This document shows, piece after piece, positions 46,936 to 59,958 of a stretch of 64,000 nucleotides of DNA. A program made the translations under genes and the position numbers. Location: positions 857,380 through 921,379 of the forward strand of contig MU130497.1 of NCBI GenBank assembly GCA_015039465.1. The letters are read 5' to 3'. Each line of letters opens with the position of its first letter. Position 1 is the stretch's first letter. Under the pieces are notes generated by a model. The model ran no database searches, was not told the origin of the DNA, and saw only the letters and a list, made by a program, of their open reading frames with translations. Source of the DNA: Phlegmacium glaucopus (taxonomy: Eukaryota; Basidiomycota; Agaricomycetes; Agaricales; Cortinariaceae).

Positions 46936-47409
46936 TTACACGTCAGCGTAGTCTCCTTGAATCCACCACCATAACTTACGAATTGGTTGAAGCAAGGAGT
47001 GGGAATAGATTGAAGACGGCGGTTTCTCAGCAGTAATCGAAGAATTAGAAGAGTTGTCCAGTTGATTTAACACCCCAGAGTCACTCAAGATCGTAACAGA
47101 AGCCTCGGCCAGCACATAATTCGCTTGAGATGTAGGTGATAAGGCGATATGACCCAAGTCACTACTAGTACCAATGCCAGCCAGAGAGAAACAAGACATA
47201 TTTCCTTTGTACGCGTCCGAGGACTGGGCGATATTCTTTCGTGAGGGTCTTTTAGAGCGAGTCGAGTAGATATCCAAGTTCCCAGAGATGTCGTTTATAT
47301 CTAGAACGCTAAAGCTAGATGTGATGTGATTTTTATGATCTGGTTCCACTGGCCCTTGGAGACTGAAGACGCTTTCAAAACTTTGTTGCGGTGGTAAAGG
47401 CGGAGACAT
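46936..47409 (-). CDS. Small single-exon protein of unknown function (157 aa)
   Basis: An ATG at 47409 opens a 157-residue frame with MSPPLPPQQSFESVFSLQG, a Ser/Asp-rich middle, a basic patch (SKRPSRKN) and a C-terminus IRKLWWWIQGDYADV ending TAA at 46936. The compact aromatic C-terminus and Ser-rich middle look like real protein rather than noise. It is head-to-head with the SREBP gene, sharing about 570 bp. No domain recognised, no signal peptide or membrane helix. Ortholog search would settle whether it is conserved. Confidence 0.6.
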   Translation of the reverse strand: MSPPLPPQQSFESVFSLQGPVEPDHKNHITSSFSVLDINDISGNLDIYSTRSKRPSRKNIAQSSDAYKGNMSCFSLAGIGTSSDLGHIALSPTSQANYVLAEASVTILSDSGVLNQLDNSSNSSITAEKPPSSIYSHSLLQPIRKLWWWIQGDYADV

Positions 47410-47885
47410 CTTTAAAATGAATGGGCCCTAGACAAAGGCGGTTTATGAAATATTGTGTTTGAGGGTTCTGAGTACACCCAGTGGTTGTGGTTCAGGCTTA
47501 AGAGGACCACGATCACAATCAATAACAAACCCTTCTTTTGACGTTGCCATCTACCGGCAGAGGACTGGCAGTAACTCTTGCTTCTGCACTCAACCACGCT
47601 TAGCCCCAGTGAGAACCGGATCTTATTTACTGTGATACCTTCTGAGAGGACCATGCCTGGTTACCGAGATCACTGAAACCAGCCATTAGATGGACTTATG
47701 TTTGCGATAAGATAACCTCTCCCAGTGCATGCTGGTTCGTATTGTTCCAAAAAATTTGGTGAGGAAAAGCGGACCCTGCCATGTGAGTTCACGAGCCTCT
47801 AGAGAGCAAAAGGCTTGAATACAGATAACGATCATATCTGCTACAAGTACAGAGGCAGAATCCCGTGACACAGGATCATTTAAGG

Positions 47886-47891
47886 CACGTG
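47886..47891. promoter_or_regulatory. CACGTG E-box upstream of the SREBP gene
   Basis: A palindromic CACGTG lies about 90 bp before the SREBP start codon, within GGCACGTGATCA. bHLH factors of the Tyr-containing SREBP class bind E-boxes as well as SRE sites, so self-regulation is possible. One 6-bp match is weak evidence. Confidence 0.3.
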
Positions 47892-47977
47892 ATCATAATT
47901 AGTGGGCTGATTCTGCGTCGTTCGAGGCATGAAAAATAAAATACGACTCTATTCATAACCACCACCATCCGTTGGAA

Positions 47978-50900
47978 ATGTCGGCAGACCTTGGTCTTGA
48001 TCCATCAGATCCTCTAAATTTACTGCTACACAATACTTCTCAGAGGCCAGAGTCATCAATGGACGACGAATCTACCCAAGATTGGTCAAAGTTTAGTACT
48101 TTGTGGGCAGACCATACCGACCAATCTATTACCATGAAGCCCTACTCTGATATTATGGACTTTTCTGACCTAGGTTCGTTGGCCATGGATATGGATTTTG
48201 ATCCATCCATGACAATAGAACCTAGCGCACTTCACTACGATTACATGAAGCTCGCCCAGGGCATGAATTATACTCATGACGATCAATTCAGCCCTTTGAA
48301 TACCGAACTACTCTCTACTCAATTCCCCTTTACTTTCCAGTCGGCTCTAGCTGCTGGTAACATGTCTTCCGCATCTGCATCGCCTGTCTCTTACAAGGAA
48401 CGAAGACGGAGCATCACTTCTTCGTCGTCTTCCTCTGGCGCATCTTTGTCACCGGTTCCAGAGTCTATTCCTAGTCCTCAGCCTGGCTGTGCGAGCGAAT
48501 CTGTCCAACCAAAGGCAGAATCCTCGCAAGCCAACGCTAATGCGAACGATCCGGCGGCAGAATTAGCTCAACGAGTACGCCAGTCAGCTGGTGTTATGTT
48601 GGCTGTCCCAATGGGCTCTCAATTTCAAGGATATCAAGTATATCAACAAATGGATCTCCCAAGTATTGTCAATTTCATTTATTGGTATCCAGAAGACTTA
48701 TTATTTCATCACAGCCAATACCCCACAGTCGAAACTTCCTATTCCCAGACTACCGCGCCATAATCCTGCTTCGGCACCTAAATCATCAAGTTCGTCCTCG
48801 GCAGCATCCACCCCTCCTCCCTCAACCCCACCGGCTTCCCTCAAATTATCGGTTAAACCGAATCTCACCCCCGCAGATGTCTCTCCCTCGTTAACTCCTA
48901 CAAGCGCCGTACCTGCTACTGCCATCCCACGCCCAAAAACGAGCCATACCACGATCGAAAGGCGGTACCGTACCAATCTCAACGCCCGTATTCAGAGCCT
49001 ACGTATGGCTGTACCAGCCCTGCGCGTCCTTGAAGATAAGGAAGGCGGAAACGGGAAGAAAATCAAGAAGAATGTTAAAGGAGGCGTGGTCGTCAAAGGT
49101 TCTGGGATTGGTGTCATCGAAAGTGAGGACGGTAGCGTTATAGACGTGATCGATGAGCGCGGATTTGTCGATGGCGTGAAGGTTGCTCGGAAATGCAGTA
49201 AAGCCAATGTCCTCGGAAAGGCTGTGGAGTACATCCGTGTTTTGAAGAAACGGGAACATCGGTTAAAGGCTGAACAGGCTGGATTGAAAACACTCATTGG
49301 TGGTCTCGTTGGTGGTGCTGCTTTGGTCAAAGAATGGGAAAGGGAATGGAGGACCAAATTTGGAGGAGAAGAGCAAGATGAAGTTGAAGGCGAAGATGAG
49401 GAAGGCGATGACGAGGATAGTGAGGACGAGGAAGGCGAAGAAGGTGAAGAGGAATCGGGGAAGAAGAGGAAGCGCCCCAAGATCTCACCTGCACCGAAGA
49501 AGTTTTCTCTTGATAAAGGAACGAAGAAACCTGTTCCTTCCGCTGTAGTTCTCGGGAATGATCAAGTTCCTGAGAAGAGGAAGAGAGGAAGACCTAGGAA
49601 GGTTCTACCCACGACTGTAACGGTTGCGCCGAGAGCCACAGCATCGCCAGAGCAGGGGAATACATCGACCATGCAAGACGAGACGATGCATCCTCCCACT
49701 GCCTTCTCCACCGAGTCGCAATGGGTACAGCAGCAGCAATCCCAGCCACAACAATTCCACTTAGCTGTCTTCGCTCTTTTTTCTTTCTTCAACTCCCCTC
49801 TGACATCTTCCTCGGTTGGACATGACCACCACTCGCATACGGGAACCGTACTAAACGCTCTCCATCCCCCGTTAGCCTATGCCCCTGATATCATATCACA
49901 ATTTGCTGCTCCGCCTTCTAGTAATATGACACCTGCGTGGTCATTGCAGGATTATGTCCAAATGTTCCATCTATTTGTATCAGTGATGGTACTTGCCAGC
50001 TTTGTTGGAAGTTGGTTCGGCATTAGCTTTGGATCTGGGCGTAAGAGAATGGTTTCTGTACATGGATCTCTGCGGAGTGGCGATAAAGCCCTTCGCCGCC
50101 AAGGCGCCATAGATTGGGTCAAGATGGGCGAACAGAGTGTTGTTGAAGGTGGGTTTTTCTTATTTACTTTCCAATGCTACTTATTAATATACGAATTATA
50201 GGGAAAATGCCATCGTTATCTCTCTATGAACGCGTACAAATCTACCGTTCCGTTTCTAGGAAAAGTGTGACCTCAGTCGGCGATTTGGCCACTCTAGCTC
50301 TTGTCGCCAGGGCTACTACCGGAGTACTTTCTAGACTTGGGCGAATGAAGGCTCGTTCCACTTGGGCTGCTGCAAGGGATCTAGCGAGCGGAACCCATCC
50401 CAAACCACCTACCTTGAGGATCTATGAAAAGCTTGTTTTCGAGACTTTGAGCGTCGATGAAGCCTTCAATCGATTGGCTCTGGCCTCGGCTTCAGGTACT
50501 TTGACGAAAGATGAAGACGGAAGGATCTATACCCCACTTGAGGTTCTTGGTTGTTTGATCGTGAAAGAAAGGGTGAAGAAACATGTTGGGAAGTTATTCG
50601 TTCAGGTTGTAGCCCACGCTGGAAAGAGAACTATGGTGAATGACGAAGAAGAAAGAGAGGAGGAGGAAGCACGACGGATGACAGTCGACGCCGCGCGAGA
50701 ACTCGGCGGATCTGTCGAAATGCTCGGCAAAGGCTTCGAACAAGTGTGGAAGACGGCATCTGTTGAGGATGACGATCTCTCATATCTTGTCGATTCGGAA
50801 TCAATGGAGTCGGTTGTGGATGACGAGATTAAAGCTTTGTTCACTGCCTTGGTGCTCTATCGTCGATTCTTCGTTTGCCTTGCGCATCCAGAATGCCTTC

Positions 50901-51154
50901 TTTCGTCTACGCTGCGGAGTCTTCCGTCTAGTCCGACTCCGAAGATGAGTGCTAAACGTGCTCGGATGTTGCTTGAGCTTAGGCAGGCCCTTGGAAACAA
51001 GGTGTTTGAGGACACCGATGTGGAGGTCGAACAGGAGGAGCCTGAGGATATGGATTCATTGGAGGATGCTAGGGATCAGGTGGTGGATATGATTGTGGAT
51101 GCGGAGAGGAGAGAGAGAGGTGTTTCGTCAGACTCTTCTTCATCGAACTTTTAG
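47978..51154 (+). CDS. SRE1: SREBP-type bHLH transcription factor with membrane segments
   Basis: Three exons, 47978-48662, 48715-50148 and 50202-51154, sum to 3072 nt for 1023 residues. An acidic, Ser-rich activation-type N-terminus leads to a bHLH domain at about residue 305: TTIERRYRTNLNARIQ carries the Tyr in ERRYR that marks sterol regulatory element-binding proteins, an unusually long loop follows, then KCSKANVLGKAVEYIRVL. An acidic stretch and basic patches precede two hydrophobic segments (FHLAVFALFSFF near residue 578; FHLFVSVMVLASFVGSWFG near 645), and a long helical C-terminus follows, the fungal SREBP arrangement (ER-anchored precursor released by proteolysis). Expected role: sterol and hypoxia response. 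Exons join in phase with no stop. Divergent from the small 46936 gene. Confidence 0.9.
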
Positions 51155-51348
51155 TTTCTCGTCGAGCTTTCATTTAAATTACGACTCTATCCTTTGATTT
51201 ATTCGCTATTCTTCCTACCTTGTAGCAAATGTACAGATTTACTCGCTGTAGTGACCAAGGAACTTAATAATTTGTATTCCCAGTAGGCCCCCGAAGACCT
51301 GGTAATTACTCACAGTCTACAAAAATACCAACCAGTAACTGAGCCCCA

Positions 51349-54300
51349 ATGTCAGTGTGCATGTGGTGGAGTCGGCGGCAAGCCCAAGTTTGGCTTCGAA
51401 TTCCTCAAAAGGTGTCCTGGTGTCCACCTTTATCTTTCCAACGACGACAACTCTCAACTATGGGTGCGATTGGGCAACATAAAGTTCATACCACTGACCG
51501 CCTGGCACGTCTAAGGGCTTTGTTGAAGAAGGAGGACGTGAATGTGCAGGCATTCGTAGTTCCAAGCGAGGATCAGCGTACGTGCATCCGTTTATTTTAT
51601 CCTAATTTCCGTTGAGGACTATTGTCCCCCTTAGACTCTAGCGAATATCTGGCGTCGTGTGATCAACGAAGAGCTTTCATTTCTGGTTTCAACGGCTCAG
51701 CAGGTATGTTTGGAATCTACCTATTGAAAAGCTGGCCACTGCAACTCACTGGATTGTCCAGGTTGCGCGATCATCACTTTGGACAGCGCTTTCTTATTCA
51801 CCGATGGTCGATATTTTCTCCAAGCGGAGCAGCAGCTGGATGAGTGAGCAGTTTCCAATGATATGATACTTTGAGGCCTCTGAAGATGGTCTGCAATAGG
51901 AATTGGACTTTGATGAAACAGGGCCTTACTGGTATTTCTTTCTCCTTGAAGTCAAATTTTCTGGCAAGATGTTGACTGTAGAGCTTATATAGATGTGCCG
52001 ACTTGGCAGGAGTTCCTGTACAAGGTAAATATTAACCTTTGAAAGTGTCTTGAAGCAATGATTTACGATGTCAAATGAAGAACTTGGATCCTCATACGAA
52101 GATCGGCATCGATCCTACACTTATCTCTGCTTGTACGTGGTTTGAAGAAATGAAAGAGCGAATCTTTTCCAATATCTGTTTGACGGTGCTTTCTAGCTGA
52201 TGCTGAAACTCTGAGCAAGGAGCTCAAATCCAAAGACTCTGAGCTCGTTTCGCTGTCCGAAAATCCTGTGGACGCCATTTGGGAGGACCGACCCGCACGT
52301 CCTGCATCTTTGGTTTTTCATCTCGACGAGAAATATGCTGGTAAATAGTCATTTTTTCTTTTGTTTCGCTTTTGTTTTTCTGGCTCTGATCACGAAATCA
52401 AGGACGATCGCATGTGGATAAAATTGTGCAAGTGCGAGAAGAACTAGAAAAGAAGAAGGCCAAGGCTATTGTCGTGACGATGCTTGATGAGGTGGCATGG
52501 TTGTTCAATTTGCGAGGATCAGATATCGATTTCAATCCAGGTGAGTTAGGTAGGTTCTAAGTAACATATATCTGCTGATTCCTCCTAGTTTTCTTTGCGT
52601 ACGCTGTGATAACGACAAACACGGTTGCGCTGTTCATTAGGCAGGAACAATTGAACGAAGCTGCAAGACAGTATTTAGGAGATCACGTCGAAATCAGGCC
52701 CTACGAGTCGTTCTTCGACTACCTCGAAGGACTTGCTGGGACTTTGGATCTTGGTACTGACTCTGTTCGTCTCTCCTTCTCCCATAAGATACAACAAGGT
52801 GGACTGAGATGAATGCAGAAAATCCTACTTGGAGATAAAGCAAGCTTGGCCGTCGCCGATGCTTTAGGCGAAAAAACCTACACCATCGTACGATCGCCTG
52901 TCACAGACCTCAAGGCCATCAAGAACTCGACAGAACTCGAAGGGTTCAGACAAAGCCACATTCGTGATGGAGTTGCTCTGGCTCGATACTTTTCCTGGCT
53001 AGAAGAGCAACTCAATGCAGGGGTTGAACTGAATGAAAGTCAGGGATCTGATCAGCTGGCGAAGTTTAGATCGTGCGTTGATCCCCTTTTTGCCCTTTTT
53101 TTTCCCCCCCGGCATTGACTGTTTTCGTATTCCAGTGAGCTTGATTTGTTCCAAGGTTTATCGTTCACGACCATCTCATCCACTGGACCAAATGGCGGTA
53201 GATTCTTTCATCGCTCGTACATTGGCCTCCATAATGAATCCGTCATTTATCTAGCCATTATTCACTATTCTCCTGACCCAAATGACTGCGATATCATCAA
53301 GAAGGACCAGGTACGGAGCAGTTTCCGGCTAATATACATTACTGACTCCGATCTACCAAGATTTATCTCTGTGATTCTGGCGGTTAGTGAGCTCAATTGA
53401 ATCTATGATTGCTTGTTGATTTGAATAATCATGGGTCAAGGTCAATTCTTGGATGGAACGACTGATGTCACGAGAACATGGGTGAGGCAGTTTATCTTTG
53501 TTGTTGTGGACGTGCGCTAAATGTTGGCTATAGCACTTTGGTACCCCGACGCAGGAAGAAAAACGGGCGTTTACTCGTGTATTACAGGGTCATATCTCTA
53601 TCGACTCTGCAATCTTCCCTACTGGAACAACTGGTTATATTATGTGCGTCTTTTGATCGTATACTAAGACCTTTTTTTTATTATCCTTCCTTAGCGATTC
53701 TTTCGCGCGTCGAGCTTTGTGGCAAGATGGACTAGGTAAGCTAATTTTCTCCCCTTTGCATAAAAGAAGACTAACCTATTGTTTTTCCACCAGATTATAG
53801 GTACTGGTCTTCTTTTTTTCTCTTTCTACCTCCAGATAATGAACGAGATACAAGGCACGGAACTGGGCATGGTGTAGGACATTACCTAAATGTTCATGAA
53901 GGCCCTCATGGCATCGGTACACGGATAGGCATGTGGACACTACTATTCGTTTCGCAGGTCGTGCTTTGATTAGCTTACCTGAAGCTGACAGCGTTGAATG
54001 CCTCCCCGCTGAAAGCAGGCATGACCATTTCCAACGAACCAGGTTATTACGCCGATGGCCGGTTTGGTATTCGTATTGAAAGCATCGTACTTGTCCGTGA
54101 AACCAAGACACCGAATAATTTCGGGGATAAGGGTTATCTCGGCTTTGAACGTGTCACTATGCAAGTTCATCTACCTGCTTCCCCCCATCTAAGCAAGCTT
54201 CATCTCTGACGATACGTAATTTCTAGGTGTCCGATTCAGACGAAGCTTGTTGATGTGACTCTACTATCTGAGGCGGAGAAGATCTGGTTGAATGAATATC

Positions 54301-54389
54301 ATGCCGAGACCTGGGAGAAGGTGTCGCCATTGTTGGCCAATGACCTTAAAGCACTAGAGTGGTTGAAGCGCGAATGTGCTCCTCTGTGA
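51349..54389 (+). CDS. Xaa-Pro aminopeptidase (aminopeptidase P, M24B metallopeptidase)
   Basis: A many-exon gene for an aminopeptidase P, which removes the N-terminal residue before a proline using two metal ions. It has the two N-terminal creatinase-like domains ([55 protein letters not shown]) and the M24 core with metal ligands in order: two Asp in [16 protein letters not shown], His in [16 protein letters not shown], Glu in [15 protein letters not shown] and Glu in GFERVTM, ending ECAPL at 54389. Starting at 51349 adds an Arg-rich leader resembling a mitochondrial presequence; ATG 51460 (MGAIGQHK) would give the cytosolic form. A 7-nt microexon (53794-53800) is needed to join GLD to YRHGTGH in frame. 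Confidence 0.9.
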
Positions 54390-56175
54390 TACTTTCAACT
54401 AGCAGTTCCCTGTGTCGGAATTACTGGTCTATGCTTCAAGTTTCCGAACAGAATATTATCTGCAGTATCTGTGTCAAAGAACTACCTTTGTTTGCCCAAC
54501 TCTTTCTCTGTTCTATGCATATATGATGAATGCAATCGAAGACTCACGTACCTAAGAAACTCGGAACCGAGTGCAAGCAATCTGCATTCGATTGAGCCCT
54601 ATTCTGCCTATTCGCAAGCCATGATCGTATTTACATGATAAATGCTTGCGAGCCGACTCGGAGGTACATAATTCTGGTTTATTCTGGTTTATTACCATCA
54701 AAATCCTCGCTTAGTTCTCCACGACAACGCACAGTCGGAGTTGTTGAGCTTTGTATCAAGGGTAGTCTCATGTCCATCCTGCCCAGCTTCCCCCATGAAT
54801 TGTCCTTTTTCCACATAAAGTTCGGGGCTCGAGCCTCTTGGTACGAGCCTACATAGTGCCTACATGGAGTCCTCTTGCCCTTGCCCGGACAGTTAAAAGA
54901 GATATACCTCCTGTTGACGAAACCATCAAATTCTGATGATGACAACGGGTGCAAGAGATTCACCAGGACCCCGGATTATACCCTTAGTCGGCCATTCTAT
55001 CCAGACAAACTTTGGTAAAAATTTGGCATCAGACGTAGCTAGGATCGGGTCAGACAAGAATGCACCATTCAGAACCATCCATATGGGAACATCTCCTAAC
55101 AGGACAAGATCAAGCAGTTCTTCAGCTGCAGATTGGCCTGTAATAATGAGGTTGGGGGGTTCGAAACTTGTTGTGTTCAATTCATTTTAGTCCACCGTGT
55201 ACCACTTTCGACCATTCCTACCATTCTCGATACGTAACGCACGCGCGCCTGATGAACGAACTACGATGTGCCAAGGTTGTTGTCCTGTTGTCTGGGAAAC
55301 AAAATTAAATGTTTGGGGTGCATCCCCGCGATTCTTGGGCTCCGAGGTAGATTGTTTCTTGCAATCTGGACAAATTTGAGAGCCTGGTGGCTAATTCTAA
55401 ACCGGACAAAATCGCTAAACTCAATCCAGACATTTCTTTGGAATAGGGTATAATCCGAGCATTTAGAAGGAGACTAGCACGTTGAGACTGAGCAGACTGT
55501 TTGGTACCTTGCTGCAGAATTTGGCAGAAGCCACCAAATTTAGTGAATTTCAGTGATCATGAAATTGATAATTTACTTATGCGGCATCAGTTTATGTAGA
55601 TCTTTCGCTTCAATTTCAATGATTGTCTGTTCAGCCTGCCATTGTCCAGGCAGATAAGCAACAAGTCGGCTTTGAACCAGCAGATGTAGCCTTACGAGCA
55701 GATCAGATTACATAATCACGCCGGTGCTCAGACTCTGACCTCTTATAAGAGCAGATAAGAGCCTACAGCCTACAGCCTACAGCACCCTGCAGTGCACCCA
55801 GGTTATTAACCTCTGTTAACCTCTGTTAACTCGTCAGCGGACAATCATAATATGTGGACGGGCTGATGCGGGGATTCTTTTTGGGCATACGAATCCCCGA
55901 TATTATTAGCAGGTTTGCCACAGTCGCGTACTGCTGACAGCCATGTGGAAAGGATGTGCTGAGCAGCAGCCATATGAGGACCCCGAAAAACCCTCCTTCA
56001 TCAGTGATCAGTATGTACTCCCTAAAGTTACAGACTCTTTTTCGTCAACAGAATCTACCATCTGATGTCAACAATCGAACCCGCGATGCCCCTGAGCTCA
56101 AGTCGAAATCTCCAGGCTTCCAGCTACCATTTCCCTACTGCCCTGAACTCTACCATCTTATTCTGATTACTTGTG
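54390..56175. other. Intergenic region before the helicase gene
   Basis: About 1.8 kb. Minus-strand frames at 55180-54926 (MNTTSFEPPNLIITG) and 54963-54679 (residues GSYQEARAPNFMWKK) are open over 84 and 94 codons and could be two parts of a small decayed gene, but they do not join cleanly. TACAGCC and TTAACCTCTG short direct repeats occur at 55765-55830. Nothing firmer. Confidence 0.4.
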
Positions 56176-59100
56176 ATGTCTGCGAAACCAGCTTACTGCA
56201 TCCCCTTTGTTACGACGGGCTGCGTCTTTGGACGTAATTGCTCTTTGCGGCATGATATCTACAAGTGCGAATGTGGCACTATCCTGCGCAAAATTGACCA
56301 GGAACTCCACTGTCGAGGCAAAAAACATCAGTTGCTGCTCTTGACTTCCGCTGGTCATGACGATAAAGTCCAGGATCGCCGTGAACCTCGTATCAATGGT
56401 CGGAACAAAACTCAAAGCAACCCCACTCAAGAAGGTCCAAGAAAGCGTAAAATCAATAACGGAGTCCGACATGTACAATTAAACGAAACGGTGATTATTC
56501 AATTTATAATCCTTGTTTTGCAATAATCCCTCACCTTCATGGCAGCATGATAACTGGACCCATGGTCACTCGGAACGCCCGCTCACGGTCTGCAAAATTT
56601 GTCATAGAAAGATCTGTCATTCAGACTACGACGCTCATGTAGAAGAACATATGAGACGCCAACATTTTGCAACCATTCGTACTACTCTGGAAGACGCTAA
56701 AAAGGACAAGGAAGGAGTCAAGGTAACTGGAAGGTCCGGAATTGATTTCGGTGTCTTGGATGTGTCCCATTCCGTTGAAGTCGCCGTCTCAATTACCAGC
56801 ACTGAATCAGCTGTTTACCTCCAACGGTGCCAAATGCGTTCATCGAGTACAGGCAGTGAACATGAAGTCAAGTAAGTTAATTTTTCTAAAAGTTCCTGTT
56901 AAACACCATGTTAAGTTTTGCTAGATTCTCAGCTCGTTTGAGAGGAAAATCACGGGTGGTTCATCAAGACTCCTCTAGAGTTTTATCTATTATATTTTAT
57001 CCATCTTATGCCGGTGTACACGAAGATACCCTGGAGCTCGCATTTTATGATCCAATTCGACAGCGCTCATTTGTCATCACTCGCTCGGTCATAGCGACTG
57101 TCGGATCGAAGGACGATTATGACCAGCTTAAAGTCAAGGTCCCCTACACTCGGAAGAAGATATCTCAATTCACTGGAACAATTATCCCCAGCTTGCGGTC
57201 TCCAGCCCGCATAAAGACTGTTTGGGCCGAGAAAATTTCAACGTTCTCCCCTCCTCAATCTTTGATTGAGGCAACCTATGGTCCACACGTAAATCCAACA
57301 TTAGCATCACAGAATGTAAAGAAATGGATGCCTGGTACGCTCAATGCACAATCGTACCCCTGGTGGTTCCAGGTGCTATTATTCCTCGAAGAACATATGA
57401 AGTCAGTGTTGTCGTACGGGTCGCTGAATTTTTTATTAATTTTGATTTAGGTTGAATTTGTGTGCATACTCGCTTTCGGGTGTTGAACTAGAGAAAACAC
57501 ACCTTCATTACAAGTACGTCGTTGACACGATGCTCTGATATCCTCTTCTAATTTTACATTAGTCTTTTAGTTGAGGGTCTAGCGGAGAATCGTCCCTCCG
57601 TCCTCGTTGGGGACATCATTCTGGTCAGCCATTCGGACTCACTAGAGACTTTCGACGCGCGGAACTGGTACGAAGGACGTGTGATTGAAGTACATCAGAA
57701 ACACGTTAGTCTACGTTTCAGGGATGGTTTCGACCCCTATAAAGGTACCAAATTCGACGTGCAATTTACTCTAAACCGACTTCCATTCCGTCGCATGCAC
57801 CATGTTCTTGTGAATAATAATAAACCTGCACGTCTCTTATTCCCAGAACCATCCCATATCGAAGGAGCCACACGTCCGACTCGGGAAATGATGGACAGCA
57901 TCATTCCTTACTATCGACCTTTAGCACATGATAAAGAACAGTTGGAGACTGTTGCGGCCATCATCAACCAAAAACCTGGCAGCGTACCTTTTGTTGTGTT
58001 TGGACCGTAGGTTAATCAATAGGGTTCTTGCTGTCCTCATCATTAACATACATCCTTCAGACCTGGAACAGGAAAGACTATAACATTGGTGGAAGCCATG
58101 CAACAAATTCTGGATCGCGATCCAAACGCTCGCATCTTGGCTTGCGCTCCCAATAACGCTGCCGCCGACTTGATCGCGCAAAAGTTGGTGCATCGCGGTG
58201 CATCCAAAGTTTTCCGATTAAATGCTGTCAGTCGTCGGCTCGACGACCTGCCCCATTGTCTCCTTGATATCTCACTCGTGGATGACAATCAAGTGTTCGA
58301 TGTTCCCAAATTGGCACAATTGATGTCATATCGGGTTGTTGTTGCGACCTGCTTAAGTGCAGGGATCCCTGCCAACCTTGGAGTGAAGAGGGGATATTAT
58401 AGCCATATTTTTATTGACGAAGCTGGGCAGGCTAAAGAACCCGAGATTATGGTGCCTATTAAAGGCATTGCGGATGAGAACACGAATGTTATCATCGCTG
58501 GCGATAATCAGCAACTAGGGCCTGTTGTCCATTCGTATTTGGCGAAGTCTTTAGGACTACAAACCAGTTACCTTGACCGCATGATGTCCCGCAGCATTTA
58601 CGACCTAAACACGAATCGAGGAATAACGCACGTTCTTCAATCAATAAATCAGTGTTCAAGCTGACCTCTTCTACTTTCTTTTTCTTCCCCATCAGGATCG
58701 TCAAACTTGTGAAGAACTTCAGATCTCATCGCGATATTCTACAATTTTCCAATGATACTTTTTACGAATCGGAACTACAGCCATGCGCAGATCGTATTTT
58801 GGTACACTCATTAGATGCATACGAAGGGTTGCCTACGAAAGGATTCCCTCTCATCTTTCACGGCGTCGTCGGTCGTGACGAACAAGAAGCCAGCTCGCCT
58901 TCCTTTTTCAATATTGACGAGGCTACCCTAGTCAAGAATTATTGCTTAGACCTCGTTCACAATAGCAAGAACGCAACTAGTTTGTGTTTCTCATCCCGCT
59001 TTTCATATCGAATACCTTTCCTAATCGCCTTGGGGGGGATCAATAGGAGCTGAACACATTGGTGTTATTACACCCTATCATGCACAAAGATGCAAGATCA

Positions 59101-59752
59101 CGGAACTTTTTTCCAAGAATCATAAATTACGAGATATCAAAGTGGGGAGCGTGGAGGAGTTCCAGGGTCAAGTAAGTTATTCAGACTTTCTTGGAAATGA
59201 TTTATGTATTAGGGTTGTTATTGACTGTTGTTGCCTGAAGGAACGACGTGTTATTATAATTTCAACAGTGCGAAGTAATAGAGATTTTATCACCGCTGAT
59301 ATCAAACGATCTCTTGGTTTCGTTGCCAATAAGAGTCGACTTAACGGTAAAAATTTACCAAAAGTTCTTTCTCAATCAAAGACTTCTACTGAGAATTCCC
59401 CCTTCTTTCAGTCGCTCTTACAAGAGCGCAAGCCCTCTTAATCGTCATCGGAAATCCTGTTGTGCTCTCACTCGATCCCCTATGGAGAAGTTTCCTCAAC
59501 TTTGTTCATACGCGAGGGGGATGGAAGGGCAAGGAAATCGACTGGAACCCCGAAGAAACTATTCTCCATGAAGCCACGGATGGTTACGGTGAAGAAAGGC
59601 GGGCAAGCGAAGAGGGGGATTTGGAGGCAGCTATAGTTAAATTGAAGGCGCTTATAATGGAAATACACGAAGGTGATGGGTTTGGGTACGTTGAAGATGA
59701 ACTTGAAGAGGACGTTGTCTTCGAAAGACCGATCTTACGTGAAGCAGAGTGA
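56176..59752 (+). CDS. SF1 RNA helicase of the UPF1/SDE3/MOV10 type
   Basis: A multi-exon superfamily-1 helicase. The ATG at 56176 opens Cys/His-rich zinc-binding segments ([15 protein letters not shown]; later [10 protein letters not shown]). The helicase core follows: Walker A split by an intron (FVVFGP then PGTGKT near 58062), [16 protein letters not shown] (motif Ia), [10 protein letters not shown] (Walker B), [10 protein letters not shown] (motif III), [31 protein letters not shown] and [12 protein letters not shown] (motifs V and VI), then ALTRAQ, ending REAE at 59752. The motif set and spacing match SDE3/MOV10/Armitage helicases, which act in small-RNA silencing, more than UPF1 itself. 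A role in RNA interference is inferred. Exons read through without breaks. Confidence 0.88.
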
Positions 59753-59958
59753 TAGCTAGTTCGTAAATATATATTTATGCTACATAATAATTGTCGTCGC
59801 AAAAAGGGGTGGAGCTTTCAAATTTCTCTCCAACGCTGACTTGTATTGAAAAAATAGTTATTCAGGGGATCAGTCACATGGGAGAGTAAGTTCAGTGAGT
59901 TTATTTTTTGAGTGTAATTGTTCGCAACCTTACATGTACACAAGACAATACTTTTACA

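Noticed and set aside
48992..49480. Ser/Pro-rich minus-strand frame within the SREBP gene
   Set aside because: Antisense of the acidic Glu/Asp-rich region of exon 2.
54679..55180. Two overlapping minus-strand frames as a small gene
   Set aside because: They do not join by any plausible intron and show no motif; left as undefined intergenic sequence.
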